A stretch of DNA of 64,000 bases from Sympetrum striolatum (Eukaryota; Arthropoda; Insecta; Odonata; Libellulidae): contig OX388347.1 in the NCBI GenBank assembly GCA_947579665.1, forward strand, positions 24,668,562-24,732,561, given 5' to 3'. Below are positions 1 to 11,700 of this stretch, in pieces (position 1 is the stretch's first letter; every line of letters begins with the position of its first letter). The notes under the pieces are model-generated. The model ran no database searches. It saw nothing but the letters and a program-made list of their open reading frames with translations, and was not told the DNA's origin. Made by a program: the position numbers and the translations under genes.

Positions 1-595
1 TATATATAATAGATATCATGATGGTTGCACATCGTTTATCGAAGGCAACTGATTATCCATTTCCGTATTTACATAGGTACTAATGGTTTTCCTACGCCTT
101 GAGATAAGGAAGCATTTGCGAATAAATTAAATAATAATCTCAACCTTATCGTGTACATATATTATTAAAATTTTTGAGTAGTACTGACGGTTGTAGCTCG
201 ATAAAGAATCCAAATAGTTTTCGATTCAAATAAATAGAAAATCGCCATTATTTTTTTATGTTTAAAGAATGAATGCTAAGAAATAGAGATTGTTTCTATT
301 CAGTAAGTGCGTGGGATTTGGTGCATGAAACGAGATAGATGGATGCAGTCAATATATTTTGTTAACAATGTTACAATGAAAAACCAAGCGTTAAAACAAT
401 GCTCTCATGTCAGACTCAGGTTGCGAATTTTTTTAAGAAAGACCGACGGAATCCAGGCTGCTCAGGGATTACAGAGGAAGTAGATTTTCGGAGTACATAA
501 CCGCAATATGTGATCTACTTGTTTTTTTAGCCGATCCGTTAATGAGCGTAAATTAAGAGAAATAGCTGCTTGAGCAATCGTATTTCCACGATATG
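1..595. other. AT-rich sequence, nothing recognised
   Basis: There is no credible coding frame, RNA gene or repeat boundary here. A short TA run sits at the very start. The stretch ends where the first arm of the inverted repeat begins. Confidence 0.5.
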
Positions 596-1276
596 CGATA
601 ATAAAAAAATCTGATGTGGCCAACACATGACTTTCTCCATATTTATTGAAAACAGAAGCCTATGCCAGTAATATATAAATAACTCCAAAACATTAAGTGT
701 TGCAGGAAAATGTTTCATACAAAAATTGTAGTAAAATACATTATCTATAACTTTGTTATGTAATTGTATATACCTAAATTGCATTCTGACAGAGATATGT
801 ATGAAAATCTCCCCTTTCTGAAGAAACAACAACTTCCGGTTAACAATTATTCAATAATAACTCCTAAACAATCAGTGTTACGAAAACATGTTTTCTTCAA
901 AAGTTGTGGTAAAGTACATTATCTACAACTTTTGTATCTAATTGTATATACCAACATTGCATTCTGACAGAGATATTTAAGAAACAAACTTTTGTTCCGG
1001 TTAAACCACAACTTTCGGTTAAGCGATATTCATCAAAAAATAATCAACTATTGGTATTGTTAGGAAAATACTAAATATGAATTTTGAAAATGATCAGATA
1101 ATTACCTTTTAAGATAGAGCGCCCACAAACTTTTTTACCACAGACAGACAGACATGTTCGGGAAAATAGCGAAAACGAGCTCTATCGTCCCCAAAACATT
1201 TTTTTTCCGTCAAAATCTGGAGGTCGAATTTATTTTCGAATACAATACTTTCTCTATACCACGTATAGAGAATTAT
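596..1276 (+). repeat. Left arm of a large inverted repeat (fold-back element)
   Basis: This arm matches 1812-2512 in reverse complement over nearly its whole length. Outer-end blocks correspond (CATGACTTTCTCCATAT at about 628 against ATATGGAGAAAGTCATG at about 2475). So do the middle (ATAACTCCT followed by ACAATCAGTG) and inner ends (GAGCGCCCACAAAC, a GACAGACAGACA run, TCTGGAGGTCGA, CAATACTTTCTCTATAC). The arm also contains a direct repeat of about 178 bp period: GTAAARTACATTATCTA...TTGCATTCTGACAGAGATAT occurs near 731-800 and again near 909-975. No open frame is conserved between the arms, so this is non-coding repeat DNA. Its family is not recognised. Confidence 0.8.
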
Positions 1277-1811
1277 GCGATGAGAATGCGTATAGGGTAT
1301 TAATGTAGATGTATATGAAAGTAAGGGAGGCGGTGCTCTACAACACAGGAACTGCCATAAAATATTCTGGTATATTTAATTAAGGTTAATTGAAAAAAAG
1401 ATTTTTCCATCAAATTAACTGGAATTTGTGGGTAGATTATTGAAAATAACGATAGCACTTGGCATAAATAAGGTCAAAATAAAATAAATATGTAATTAGC
1501 TCCAGGAATTTTGAAATTTATTTTAAATTTTGCAGCCTGATTTGTTTTTCGGCTTATTAGCGAGAACGAAAAAAAAATTTCGTCAGATTTGAATGTCTTG
1601 TATGGAGACTTGAGCTAGTCCAGTGAGTATTTTCTTTGAAATAGTTCCTCTTATACAGCGTTTGAGAAATGTTAAATATTTAAAAGATCTTTCGCGTATG
1701 TCTGTGGGGAATGGGCACTCAAACTCCTCCTTCCACTAAGCCGCTGAAATGCAGTATGTTGGAGGAATTTTATTCTGAAGGAAGGGCTTTTTTAATTAAA
1801 GTTGCTTTGCT
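1277..1811. other. Spacer between the fold-back arms
   Basis: This single-copy AT-rich sequence separates the two arms. No coding potential or motif is recognised. It would form the loop if the arms paired. Confidence 0.5.
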
Positions 1812-2512
1812 GAGGTGTTTACTTTCTCCATATACGAAGTATAGAGAAAGTATTGTTTTCATGAAAAAAATCGACCGCGAGATTTCAACGGAAATGTATG
1901 TTATGGGGTCCCTAGAACACGTTTTGACCATTTTCGGAATGATATCTGTGTGTGTGTGTGTGTTTGATAGTGGGCGCTCTAACGTGAAAAATATTAGTTG
2001 TATCAATACCAAAATTCATATATAGTACTGTGGTGGGTGCTGTCAGAGCTTATTAGTTTTTGGAGTAAATCGGTTTACCGGAAGTCGAGCTTCATTCATC
2101 AAAGCTCATTTCCGGTTTTCAAAATATCTCCATAAATATGATATTTAGGTTTAAACTATTATTAATAAAAGGTTTAGACAATGTAATTTACTATAACGTT
2201 TGTACGAAATATATTTCTGTATCACTGATTGTGCAGGAGTTATTTGTGAAATACTGATAAACCGTAAGTTGCTGATTATGTACGTTGTGGGCGCTCTGGG
2301 CGCTGGGGCGTAAGACCACTTCATCGTTTTTCATCAAACATGTCCCGAAAAACATTATTTATAATGTTTATGACTTAAAAGATAATATGAAAGAAATTAA
2401 TCACTTATCTTCCTAGTTTAGATTGAATATAGAGTTCGAAAATACTGTCGTGGATAAATATTTCCATCTTATATATGGAGAAAGTCATGTGCTGGCCTCA
2501 TCAGATTTTTTA
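1812..2512 (-). repeat. Right arm of the large inverted repeat
   Basis: This is the reverse-complement partner of 596-1276. It begins with a self-complementary block (ACTTTCTCCATATACG...TATAGAGAAAGT), carries a (GT)n run at about 1948-1963 where the other arm has (GACA)n, and ends near the TGGAGAAAGTCATG block. An open frame of 104 codons at 1711-2025 runs through it, but that frame crosses the element boundary and matches nothing known, so it is treated as chance. Confidence 0.8.
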
Positions 2513-2819
2513 TGAATGAATTTAGACAGAAGCTTGTTATTTAATACCTATTATAATTCAAAGAATTGTATGAATGACAATCATCGAAGTTAAGGTATGA
2601 TTTACAAGATAAGAAAAGAGGAGGAATTCTTCTTGATACAAATTTATGACTGTATCCCTTGGTTATTCATTGATAGGTCATATATGCAAAGAACCTCAAA
2701 TTATAATTATAAACTGACCACTAAAAGAAGATACTCGTTGTAAAAATGTCTTCAGCCCTCTCCAGTTAACTTTACCTCCCTCTTCCTCCCTTCACCCTTT
2801 TAACCAAAGGGGTGGAATT

Positions 2820-3390
2820 GCAAACTGATCATGTGGACGAACAGCAGACGATTTTATCATTCCCCTTCGCAGTAGATAATGCTGACGCTATATTTCGGCG
2901 TCCGCTCAGCATAGCTGCTGGTGCATGACATACGGCTAGAGCGCTAACATGCTTCGAATAATCGCAGTTAAGGTTTCTGAGTCGCGGAAAGCAATGAGCC
3001 TGCATTCGCACAATGCAATGCGGGGTTTGAGGCAAAGAGGCAGGGGCACTATAATTGAGATTAAAAGGTTAGTTGATTAACGCGGGTGTAAGGCGCCGAC
3101 GTATAGCACGGCGTGCTTGCCGCGTCAAGCCTTCGGTAATGAAACGGGTCCTTCCACAATCGATTCTTCTAATCTAATGGTTGTCTCGACGGCGGAAATT
3201 TTCCTACCGCTTCGTGGACGCTGATGCCCTAACTTCCGAAAACGCTCGGAGAGACTTGATTTAGAGCTCAGGAGAAGTCGGAGTACGGCCTGGGATATTC
3301 GAGAGGTATACCATCCATAGCGGACAGGGGGTGGATTCGCTCGAAAGAATTCCGCGAGGCCTTCTTTATTTACTTGCTGTCCATGGTTAG
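2820..3390. other. CpG- and GC-richer patch of unknown role
   Basis: Composition changes from AT-rich flanks to a stretch dense in CG dinucleotides (for example GGCGCCGACG, GCGTGCTTGCCGCG, CGACGGCGG). No long frame, splice-bounded exon or known motif is evident. The frames present (68 codons on the minus strand at 2829-3035) are not recognisable. It could be a regulatory element, an untranslated exon or an old insertion. Confidence 0.4.
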
Positions 3391-5483
3391 AAATGGAGCT
3401 ATGAATTTTTAAGCTTATTTTAACATGATCTCGAGTACTGTCTTCAGGTTTCTCAGGACTAATTTCGAAATTTCTTATGAATGGCTACATAAATTGAAGA
3501 CCAAAACGGCTCAATTTTAATTAGTATATTAGTCGTCGGGACTTCTTCGCTTGGATCTCAAGGGGAATATTTATTATTTAAATGATATATATGAAATTAT
3601 CAGCGTCTTTTCGTGGGAAGTATTCAATTTAATGCATAGAAGACGAACCTCTTCCTCCTTCCGATGGGCTCGATGTTTTAATATTCATTCATTTTGATGG
3701 GGTGATATAGCTGTAATGGAAAAAGTATATTTCAATGGCATTCGCGTTACGCTTACTACAGCGATTGTGCAAATCTAAGATAATAGTTTTTCTTGAAAAA
3801 CGTTCTTTCATCATACTCAATCTTTTACATAGAACTTAAATAAATAATTGCATTGACTGATGCATAAAGTAGAGAAATAATTGACCTATTACTATTATAT
3901 GAACGATTACGCTTATCCTGCTTTCTCTCTCTTTGAAGTAAATGTGAGGGAAAGATATGAAGGCATTTTCATTTAAGTTCAACCTTTATAATGCGGCATT
4001 ATTGCGGATTGGAATATTTTGAGGACGAAAATGGTATCTGTAAACTCAAGACGGAACAGCTCAAGGCTTTTTAAGGTATCGTTAAAAATCCCATAAAACG
4101 ACAAATTTACGAAATTGCTCCCATGTATAACTTGGGAGTTTTAGAAGACTGTGTATTAGTCAGTAAAAGTTATCCAATATTAAATGTAATAATGATTACG
4201 TTAAATGTATTATGTGATCTCCACCTGATCCGACAATAAGTATAAGACACGAGAGATAGACTCAACTAAAAAAATTAAAATTAAATACATTTGCTAAAGT
4301 GACAATAGATGAAATTCTTAGCTCTGCTAATTTGTTTTTTTATTTTGTTATAGTATACAACTAAGTGAAGGTCGAAGTTCCGAGGTTAAGACAAAAAATA
4401 TTTTTAATTAATTTCTCCATTTTTTCCAAATTGATCGTCCCACGATAATGGCAAACAAAATAATTCGATGATTTAGGTTTTACATTCGTAACCCTAACCA
4501 ATTGGCGGCTTGCAAAGTATCGAAGTAAATGTTATTAGATATTTTTTCCTTCTCTTTTTCACCAATTTTCACTTTTTCGTCATTATTTTTGGCATCTTTA
4601 TACTCACAAAAATAATTTATATTATTTCATAATTCTTTGCAATTAAGTGACTCATTTTTATTTTACTCTCTACTGATAAAATTTCGTTCCTAAAGAGTAA
4701 TTAGAAGGCAGTGTAAAGAGTAGAGGGAACTTGCTCAATGTTGAATTGTTGTAGTAGTGGATATAATGACATCAATTCAAGGTTTTTATTCTAAAATCAA
4801 TCGTTCTTTTCAGGAATTGGAATTTTTACAAGTAATGCTTGAATTATTTTTGTAGAATTTCTTATGAAATCTTTAAATTAAGAATATTTTGTTCTTAATG
4901 CAATAGGTGTTATTTTTTTGGATTTGAGAGTGATTGATAGTTCAATTTAAGAGCATCGGTGATTATATCTTTCGACCATTTAGTACCAACTTACTGTTCA
5001 CATCTTTCTTTTTCCTTACTCTGAAACATTTTAATAATTCATTAAAATCTTCACTCGCTGCTTAACGATTCCTGCTCCTCGGTATTTTGATCTCCACCTA
5101 CGTCCACCTCCAAAGAGTCAGGCACTCTGATCGTCCTCCAAAGAACCCGTACATTGCCGTCCACTCTTTTGCTTTACTTAAAAAAATTAAAAACTATTTT
5201 CATGCATTTCATTTTCAAATCGCATGGACGAGCGGCAATTTAGGAAACATTTTTCACTTTATTTTAGGCATCCATAGTAACATAGCCTTGTTTATAGCAA
5301 CATAATTGTTTACGATCGTTTCCTAATGAATGCGTTTTGGTATAGGCGTGTTACTCGGACTGGTTTTCTCAACTTGGCTGATCGAATATAGAAACCTGAT
5401 AAGTTGCGGATGTTTGCCAATTCATCTTCTGACTTCAACGATAAGATATATCTGCTGTTATCTATCTGTTGCAAATAAAAATA
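3391..5483. other. AT-rich sequence, nothing recognised
   Basis: There are only short chance frames (at most 72 codons), none with recognisable similarity. No clear repeat structure was seen by eye. Confidence 0.5.
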
Positions 5484-5785
5484 ATATTGGAACACGGCTG
5501 TTAATGAATTAGTGTTTTAAAATCTCCAAAAGCCGTCCTTGTCGGCGTTCCTCCTCTTACTTCCCGGTTGGAGAAAGCAAGAAAGGAATGCCGCACTATT
5601 ATTGTAACCAAAGTACAATTAAAAGGTAATGCCTACTACCACCCCTGAGGACGGAGGTATCGCCTTTGAAAAGTACCTCGTGTACAAAAATAGTGCGGCA
5701 TTCCTTTCTTGCTTTCTCCGACTACCTGGAAGTAATAAGAGGACTGCCGACAAAGACGGCTTTTGGAGATTTTAAACCTCTTAAT
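5484..5785. mobile_element. Palindromic fold-back MITE
   Basis: The element is almost a complete palindrome. The left half (about 5511-5643) pairs with the right half (about 5646-5777) around a CCCTGAGG centre. Matching blocks include AAATCTCCAAAAGCCGTC, AGAAAGCAAGAAAGGAATGC and GCCGCACTATT on one side and their complements on the other. The leading block with CACGGCTGTTAATGAATTAG recurs at about 25195, which shows that the unit extends outside the palindrome. Half-units occur at 25193-25355, 29168-29265 and 32230-32275. There is no transposase, so this is a non-autonomous element. Superfamily not assigned. Confidence 0.8.
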
Positions 5786-8700
5786 GTCTACTAGCATCGT
5801 CGTATTTTTAGCATTTAACGAAAATGGAGAAGGAATTTTACCTGGAATAATTATCTGAATGCAAAAATTCAAAGATATTTCCGTAAAATAGGTAATCTTT
5901 CAGTTAGTAATTATGGTAGTTATCTCCGTAATGATTTTAAGTTTCGCAAAGATGGTTCAGTGGTTTTAAGATTGGCATTGAATTGCTTTCTGTTATTTTT
6001 GTATATTTTCATATTTTTTACAAAGGTTGTCTTAATCGAAGAAATTGATGAAAAGGTATGAGATTGAATATTGAAATGAAGTAGCTTTTTTGGCAAAATT
6101 TAGTACTTGGTTTAGAGAGAAAATTTGCCTCAAATTTGATACCTACTTATATATTAGAAATATATTTTCCGAAAATTTCCGATAATAACACTGTTTTTTA
6201 TAAAAAATATCGCTGTTATTTCCCGTTGATAACCGTATAACCCGTATTTCAGCAATTTCATAAATATTAATAAAAAATCCGTTAGATCTTCTTCTGAATA
6301 TCCAATGATCAATTTTTTTGAGCCAGATTAGCAACGTAGGAAAAGATGAACGATCAAAATGGGAAAACATTTATTGTGTATATAGCATAATAGCAGTGAA
6401 GCATCATGGCTTGGAACATAAATAAATTTAAAAATTGCATCTATAATTGTGTACAGCTGGCCTTTTGGAGCCTAATACCATCCATAAGTAATTGTTTTTG
6501 TATGCTAAAAACTTCATAATTTCACACAGTAAATTACTGATCGTGGTTATAAATCTGTCTAAATCACAAACTCTTTTCCCTTTTCACTTCCTGCACTAGT
6601 TAATAGCCTGATATACTTTTGCTTTTTTGATTGCATAAAACTCTTTAGAAAAATTGGCCTGATAAAGAGGCATTTTTGCATGCTCGAAACTACGTTTAAA
6701 TGATTTCACGTGGAAAATGCAAAAGTTTGAATTGCAAGATATTGCTCATTCTTCAAGAATTCTACAATTTTTATCCTATCAGTCACTCTATATAGGCCTC
6801 CATTTCATACGCATTCTTACATGAAAATAAATAACTCGGATGCATCAGCCAAGTTAGTTGTTACCAGGACGGGTTATTCACTACCAACAAATTTACAAAA
6901 CGTTCGTTAAAATCTTGCAAAATTCTCGCAGTTTCAAATCTAAAACCTTTCTTAATGAAAAAAAAATGAGAATATTTGAAGTACTTCCTTCCTATTTTGC
7001 AATTCTCTTCATTTCATGCGATTTTTTTTGTAATAAAATTTAGTAAAAGAAATATAGACAGAAAACGATTTAAAATTAGTTTACCTGAATTTAGTACGGA
7101 AATTCTAGTCAGCCAGTCAGAACCTTTCGGAATCGAACTATCCAATGTTGCAATATATACAGCCTAAATATCTGCGATGGGAAGGTAAAATTTCGAAAAT
7201 TTGGTTGCAGTCAATATAACAGTGTATGGATAAAGGTACATTTTGGTAGATTTCAAGACCTGGAGACACAGTGAACTTAAAAAAACGTTTACGTGATATC
7301 ACATTAGTTTATGTTTTGCTCTCTTGAATGTGCAATAGAGGATACTGTGAGTTAGATTCGTTATTAATGCATTTCCAGTTTTAAATTGATTGATTTTCAT
7401 ATGAATTTTATTTAGGCGAGTAAAATCACTCAATCACTTGTAAGATACTAAAACCACTGAAGTTGCTAAGTTAAGATCGCAGTGTAGCATTAATTTAGAG
7501 AATAATTTCAAGGAGAAACTTTTGCTAGACACTAGGGATGAAATAAATAACTTTATGAAAGAAAGAGCAATGAGTTCTCTATCATCGCAATTGCTGATGT
7601 CAAGAGAGTTGGACAATACATTTTTTCCCAGATGAAATTTTAAATTTAATTCTTTGATCTTGCGTGATAGCGAACCTTGATATTTTTATTTTACCTTCAC
7701 AAAGAGCAAAGGTGTGTCTATGAGTAGTTTATACATTTTTAGGTAAAGCTATTTTAATGACTGAAAAAACGATTATATCGGTTTGAAGCTATTTTATGTA
7801 ACTCAAACCTTAATCAGCAACAAATCCAATTGGTGTGAAATTGCGTTTGATGTAGAAGCCTTGTCTAACTCCCATAGAAATTGTATAGTCACCAAATGGC
7901 TTGAGGACTTCATTTTGTCTCTCCCCCAATTCCAATATAAACGTGTCCTTAGAGAAATTTCCTTCAAAGCGTTATACTGGTATCGCATGATGATAATCAA
8001 ATTATGACTGACATGGAATACAAGCAAAGAGAGCCCCCTTATTTATAATAGTTACACTGAAAAATCGGTCCTGGAATAAGTAAAGGAAAATTGGTATGAA
8101 TTCCAATGGAAAAATTTAAAAATAAATATCTGCATACGTAATATACATAGCTGATACAATATCCCAAAATTCACATAAAAAACATTATGGCATTAGTAAA
8201 GATTATATTTGAATGTTTTAATATCGAGTGGAAATGAGTTGACGAGACAAGATATATTCGATCAAGTTGCTTACGTTGACTAACTCATCCCATTTCTTTA
8301 GTGTCAAACTTATCCATTTAGTTCTGTAAGATAGCCCCTGACGACGCAAATGTGGAGCCCTGTCAAAGACTGCTTTGGGAGAGTACATAAAACTTTAAAT
8401 CCTTCAAAGGTCTCTGTTAACTATACCTTTGGTGTTGAGTGCTTCAGAAAATAATTATTACCACTTACTAAGGAATTTATCTCATATCAATTACTCTCCA
8501 TCTTTTTTTCTGAAAGAAACATATTACGTTTTTGAACCTCACGCCTGAAATCTAAGATCTATTTTCTTGCGTTTCACGTAGTTATTACAGTTTCACTTTT
8601 GATGTAAATATTGATAGGTAGGTAGTAAAATTTGGTTGTGTCTATTGGTAGAACAGTAGAAATCGTTGTGCTTGCACACTGTTTAGGTTATCCAATTTAA

Positions 8701-11700
8701 TTTCATTTTCTCCCTTGTAATACGTTAGTGATGTTAAATTCAACCCCAAATCACAATGATATCGTTTAGGTGCATATTTTTAGCCTTCGCCCTCTCCTTC
8801 CAGGAGTTTTATTGCGTAAAGTTTGAGTAAATTCTATTAAGATGTAGGAAGCATACCATTTTTCATCGAAATCATTATAGTGCTAGCGATAAAGTATAGC
8901 ATTACTTCAAGAGATCCTTATTCACAGCCTTTCTGATACCTAGACCGTGCCAATATTCAATGGACCAAAATTAACTATAATTTTGTTGTATTTGTTTACA
9001 TTCTAACTACGTTTCCAAACCAGGGAGTTCAAAATTCATTGCAGTGATTCCCTCAAGTTCTTAGGTTTGTTTTAAAAACAAATATCATGCTCTAGCTAGG
9101 ATATGTAAAGCTAAGTTAATGGCTTCTCGTTGCTCTTATTTTATTAGCAGCTCTATTTATTGATATGTAATTATAATTGGCCTTAATTAGATTATCCAAC
9201 AGGCAAATTAACAGCAGAGAAACCAAATATCATTTTAAAATAAATGCCGAACAACCAATTTTTCGACCACCCTGTTTTTGCTGGGAAGTTTGAAAGCACT
9301 CAGCTTATGTAATCTCACAGTCGTTCATGATATTGGCCATTTATCATTCTAGAATAGGATCAAATAGTTTATTTAGTCATTTAGAAAATAAAAATCATAA
9401 ACAGGCCATTTATTTATCAATTAATGGTGCGGTTCCGTTAGCACCCGAATAAATTTTATTTTCTTCAGATGACAACATAGAGAAAAGGGAACTTGCTGCG
9501 TCATTTATCAATTTTTCCACTTTTGTTTTGTACTAAAATTAAAACACCCGGTCATAGAATTGTACAGTATATAGATTCCACAAAAATTCCGTACAAATCA
9601 AAGCCAAGAGGTACAGAAAATCAGATCATAGATTTCCAACAAAACTTGCTTAGTTGTAAGTTAATTTTGATGATAATTCGTACTTAATATGATCTGAACT
9701 AGATAACAAGGGAAGCGACCTGAATAAACGAAAAAACGGTAGTGATTAAATGTATCTGAGTCATATGCTTCTATACTTAGAATTTTCACTAATCTGAATA
9801 TCGTAATTACGGTCACAGCTGATTTCAAAGAAACGGGAATATATTCAAATTCACTCTCTGCTTTTCTTCCGTTACAACAAAAATCAATGCATATGTACTT
9901 AATTCAATATAACTAATAAAATTTTGACGCTGTATAATAACTACGACAAACAAAGCTTGATGGTATTCGTAGACCCTTTTAAACCATAACAAAACTAATC
10001 AAGTGCCGTACAAATAGAGGGTTGCATCTGTAACCAAATATTACGATGTTTGCAAGCTTACGATTTTTGCCAAAATCACAGAATCCTTTCATGAAGTTTA
10101 TCTTTGGAAAAGGATAAATTAAACTAATAATAAAGCAACGGATGATGGATTTCTACATCCTAATCTTCTCATTTTATTCCTATAATCCCTCTCTCCGCAG
10201 TCTCTTCTTTAGTTTCTTATTCCACTATTGAAATTTTTCTGGGACTTTCAGGGATCTCGGTTGAAATTTACCCATTTCGAACATTTGTAGTTAATTGCCA
10301 ATTCATTTGTTTGATTCAGTTTCAACGCATTTATCGAACCTAATGATCATCTATTATGACTTAAAGCTTTTTTTGCGCATACAATTAGTTGCCAGATTGT
10401 ATCCAAAATGATTAATCTAAGTTTTTTCGCTGAAACAAATGGTATACGTATGCAGATGATAAGGCAACGTGATATACGTTGCCGACATAATTACCTAAGT
10501 TATTTCCCTTGATATTGTTATCAGAGCATTCGTATCATCGTCTATGCGTATCTTATAAATGAGAAAAATAATCCAATTTTTGTCTGGTTGAATAGTATAT
10601 CTTTCTTGGAAGACATTCCTTTTAGCTGTTCCTTCACTCCAGCACAAACATATATGCTCTAAGGTTACGAAATCATCCACGAAAGAAACCAATAACCAAT
10701 CCTCATGAAATCTAAAAATTATCTAGAAGTTACCAAGTTGGTTTATCATTACCAATCCTCATATTTTTATCGTTTCTTTATTGCATTCCTAATTGTTATC
10801 ATAAAATTGTACCTACTTCATAAAACATGCCAATGCCAAATCGTTGTAAAAATTATTTGTTGGGAGTTAACAATCTAGGCGTATATGATTACATCTTTGA
10901 GCCATGAGTCATGTATTAGATTTAGCATGCATCTTGATTTGAAGCAACCAAATTATTATGTTATCAAGATAGAAGAAAAATTTGAGATTAAGGTCAGATG
11001 ATTTTACGCTTTAATTACGTGTAAATTTTATTTTGATGAGAATTTTCATAAGGTTTTTCCTTAAGTTATTTCTGAACATTGTCTGACCATAAACACACGC
11101 TTTCTCTTATTACACCTGCTCGGCGGTACGCGGCTTATGGGAGTTCACAGGTTCCGCAAGTCACTGCCAGGTTATACTCTATTCCGTTGTACCGATTAAG
11201 CTTTCGATTATAGTTTAGTGGAAGTAATTTTCCCATGAAATTCATAAATATTAGTGACTGACTGAGTACTCCAGCTTAAATATCGAATTTTGTTTAGGAA
11301 TCTATTTACAAGTTTCTTGACATAGTCTTTATCTAAGAAATGATATGAATTATACGATATGCAAGAAACCAATGTTTCAAATCTGAAATTCATGAATTTT
11401 ACTGCTCTTTCCTTAACTCTGTACTGGCGAAAGTATGTTTCAATCGGCATTCACGTAATTTAATTATTTTTATAATCTTAACTACGCATTCCACTGACGT
11501 TTCATCATTTTATCCTTTTTAAGTTATTTATTTTCTAATATTGTTTAAATCGTAGCGCTAATCGTTAAAACCTCTTCAGCTTGGAAGCTTGAGATATTTT
11601 TTCTGAATCCAGAAAGATATCATGATATATCATAAAATTAATCTTCATCATCAACAAAAATGAAACTGCTGGTATGCATTTCTTGAATTATTGCCGTAAC

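Noticed and set aside
539..832. 97-codon minus-strand frame
   Set aside because: It lies partly within the fold-back arm and is not preserved in the opposite arm. There is no recognisable domain.
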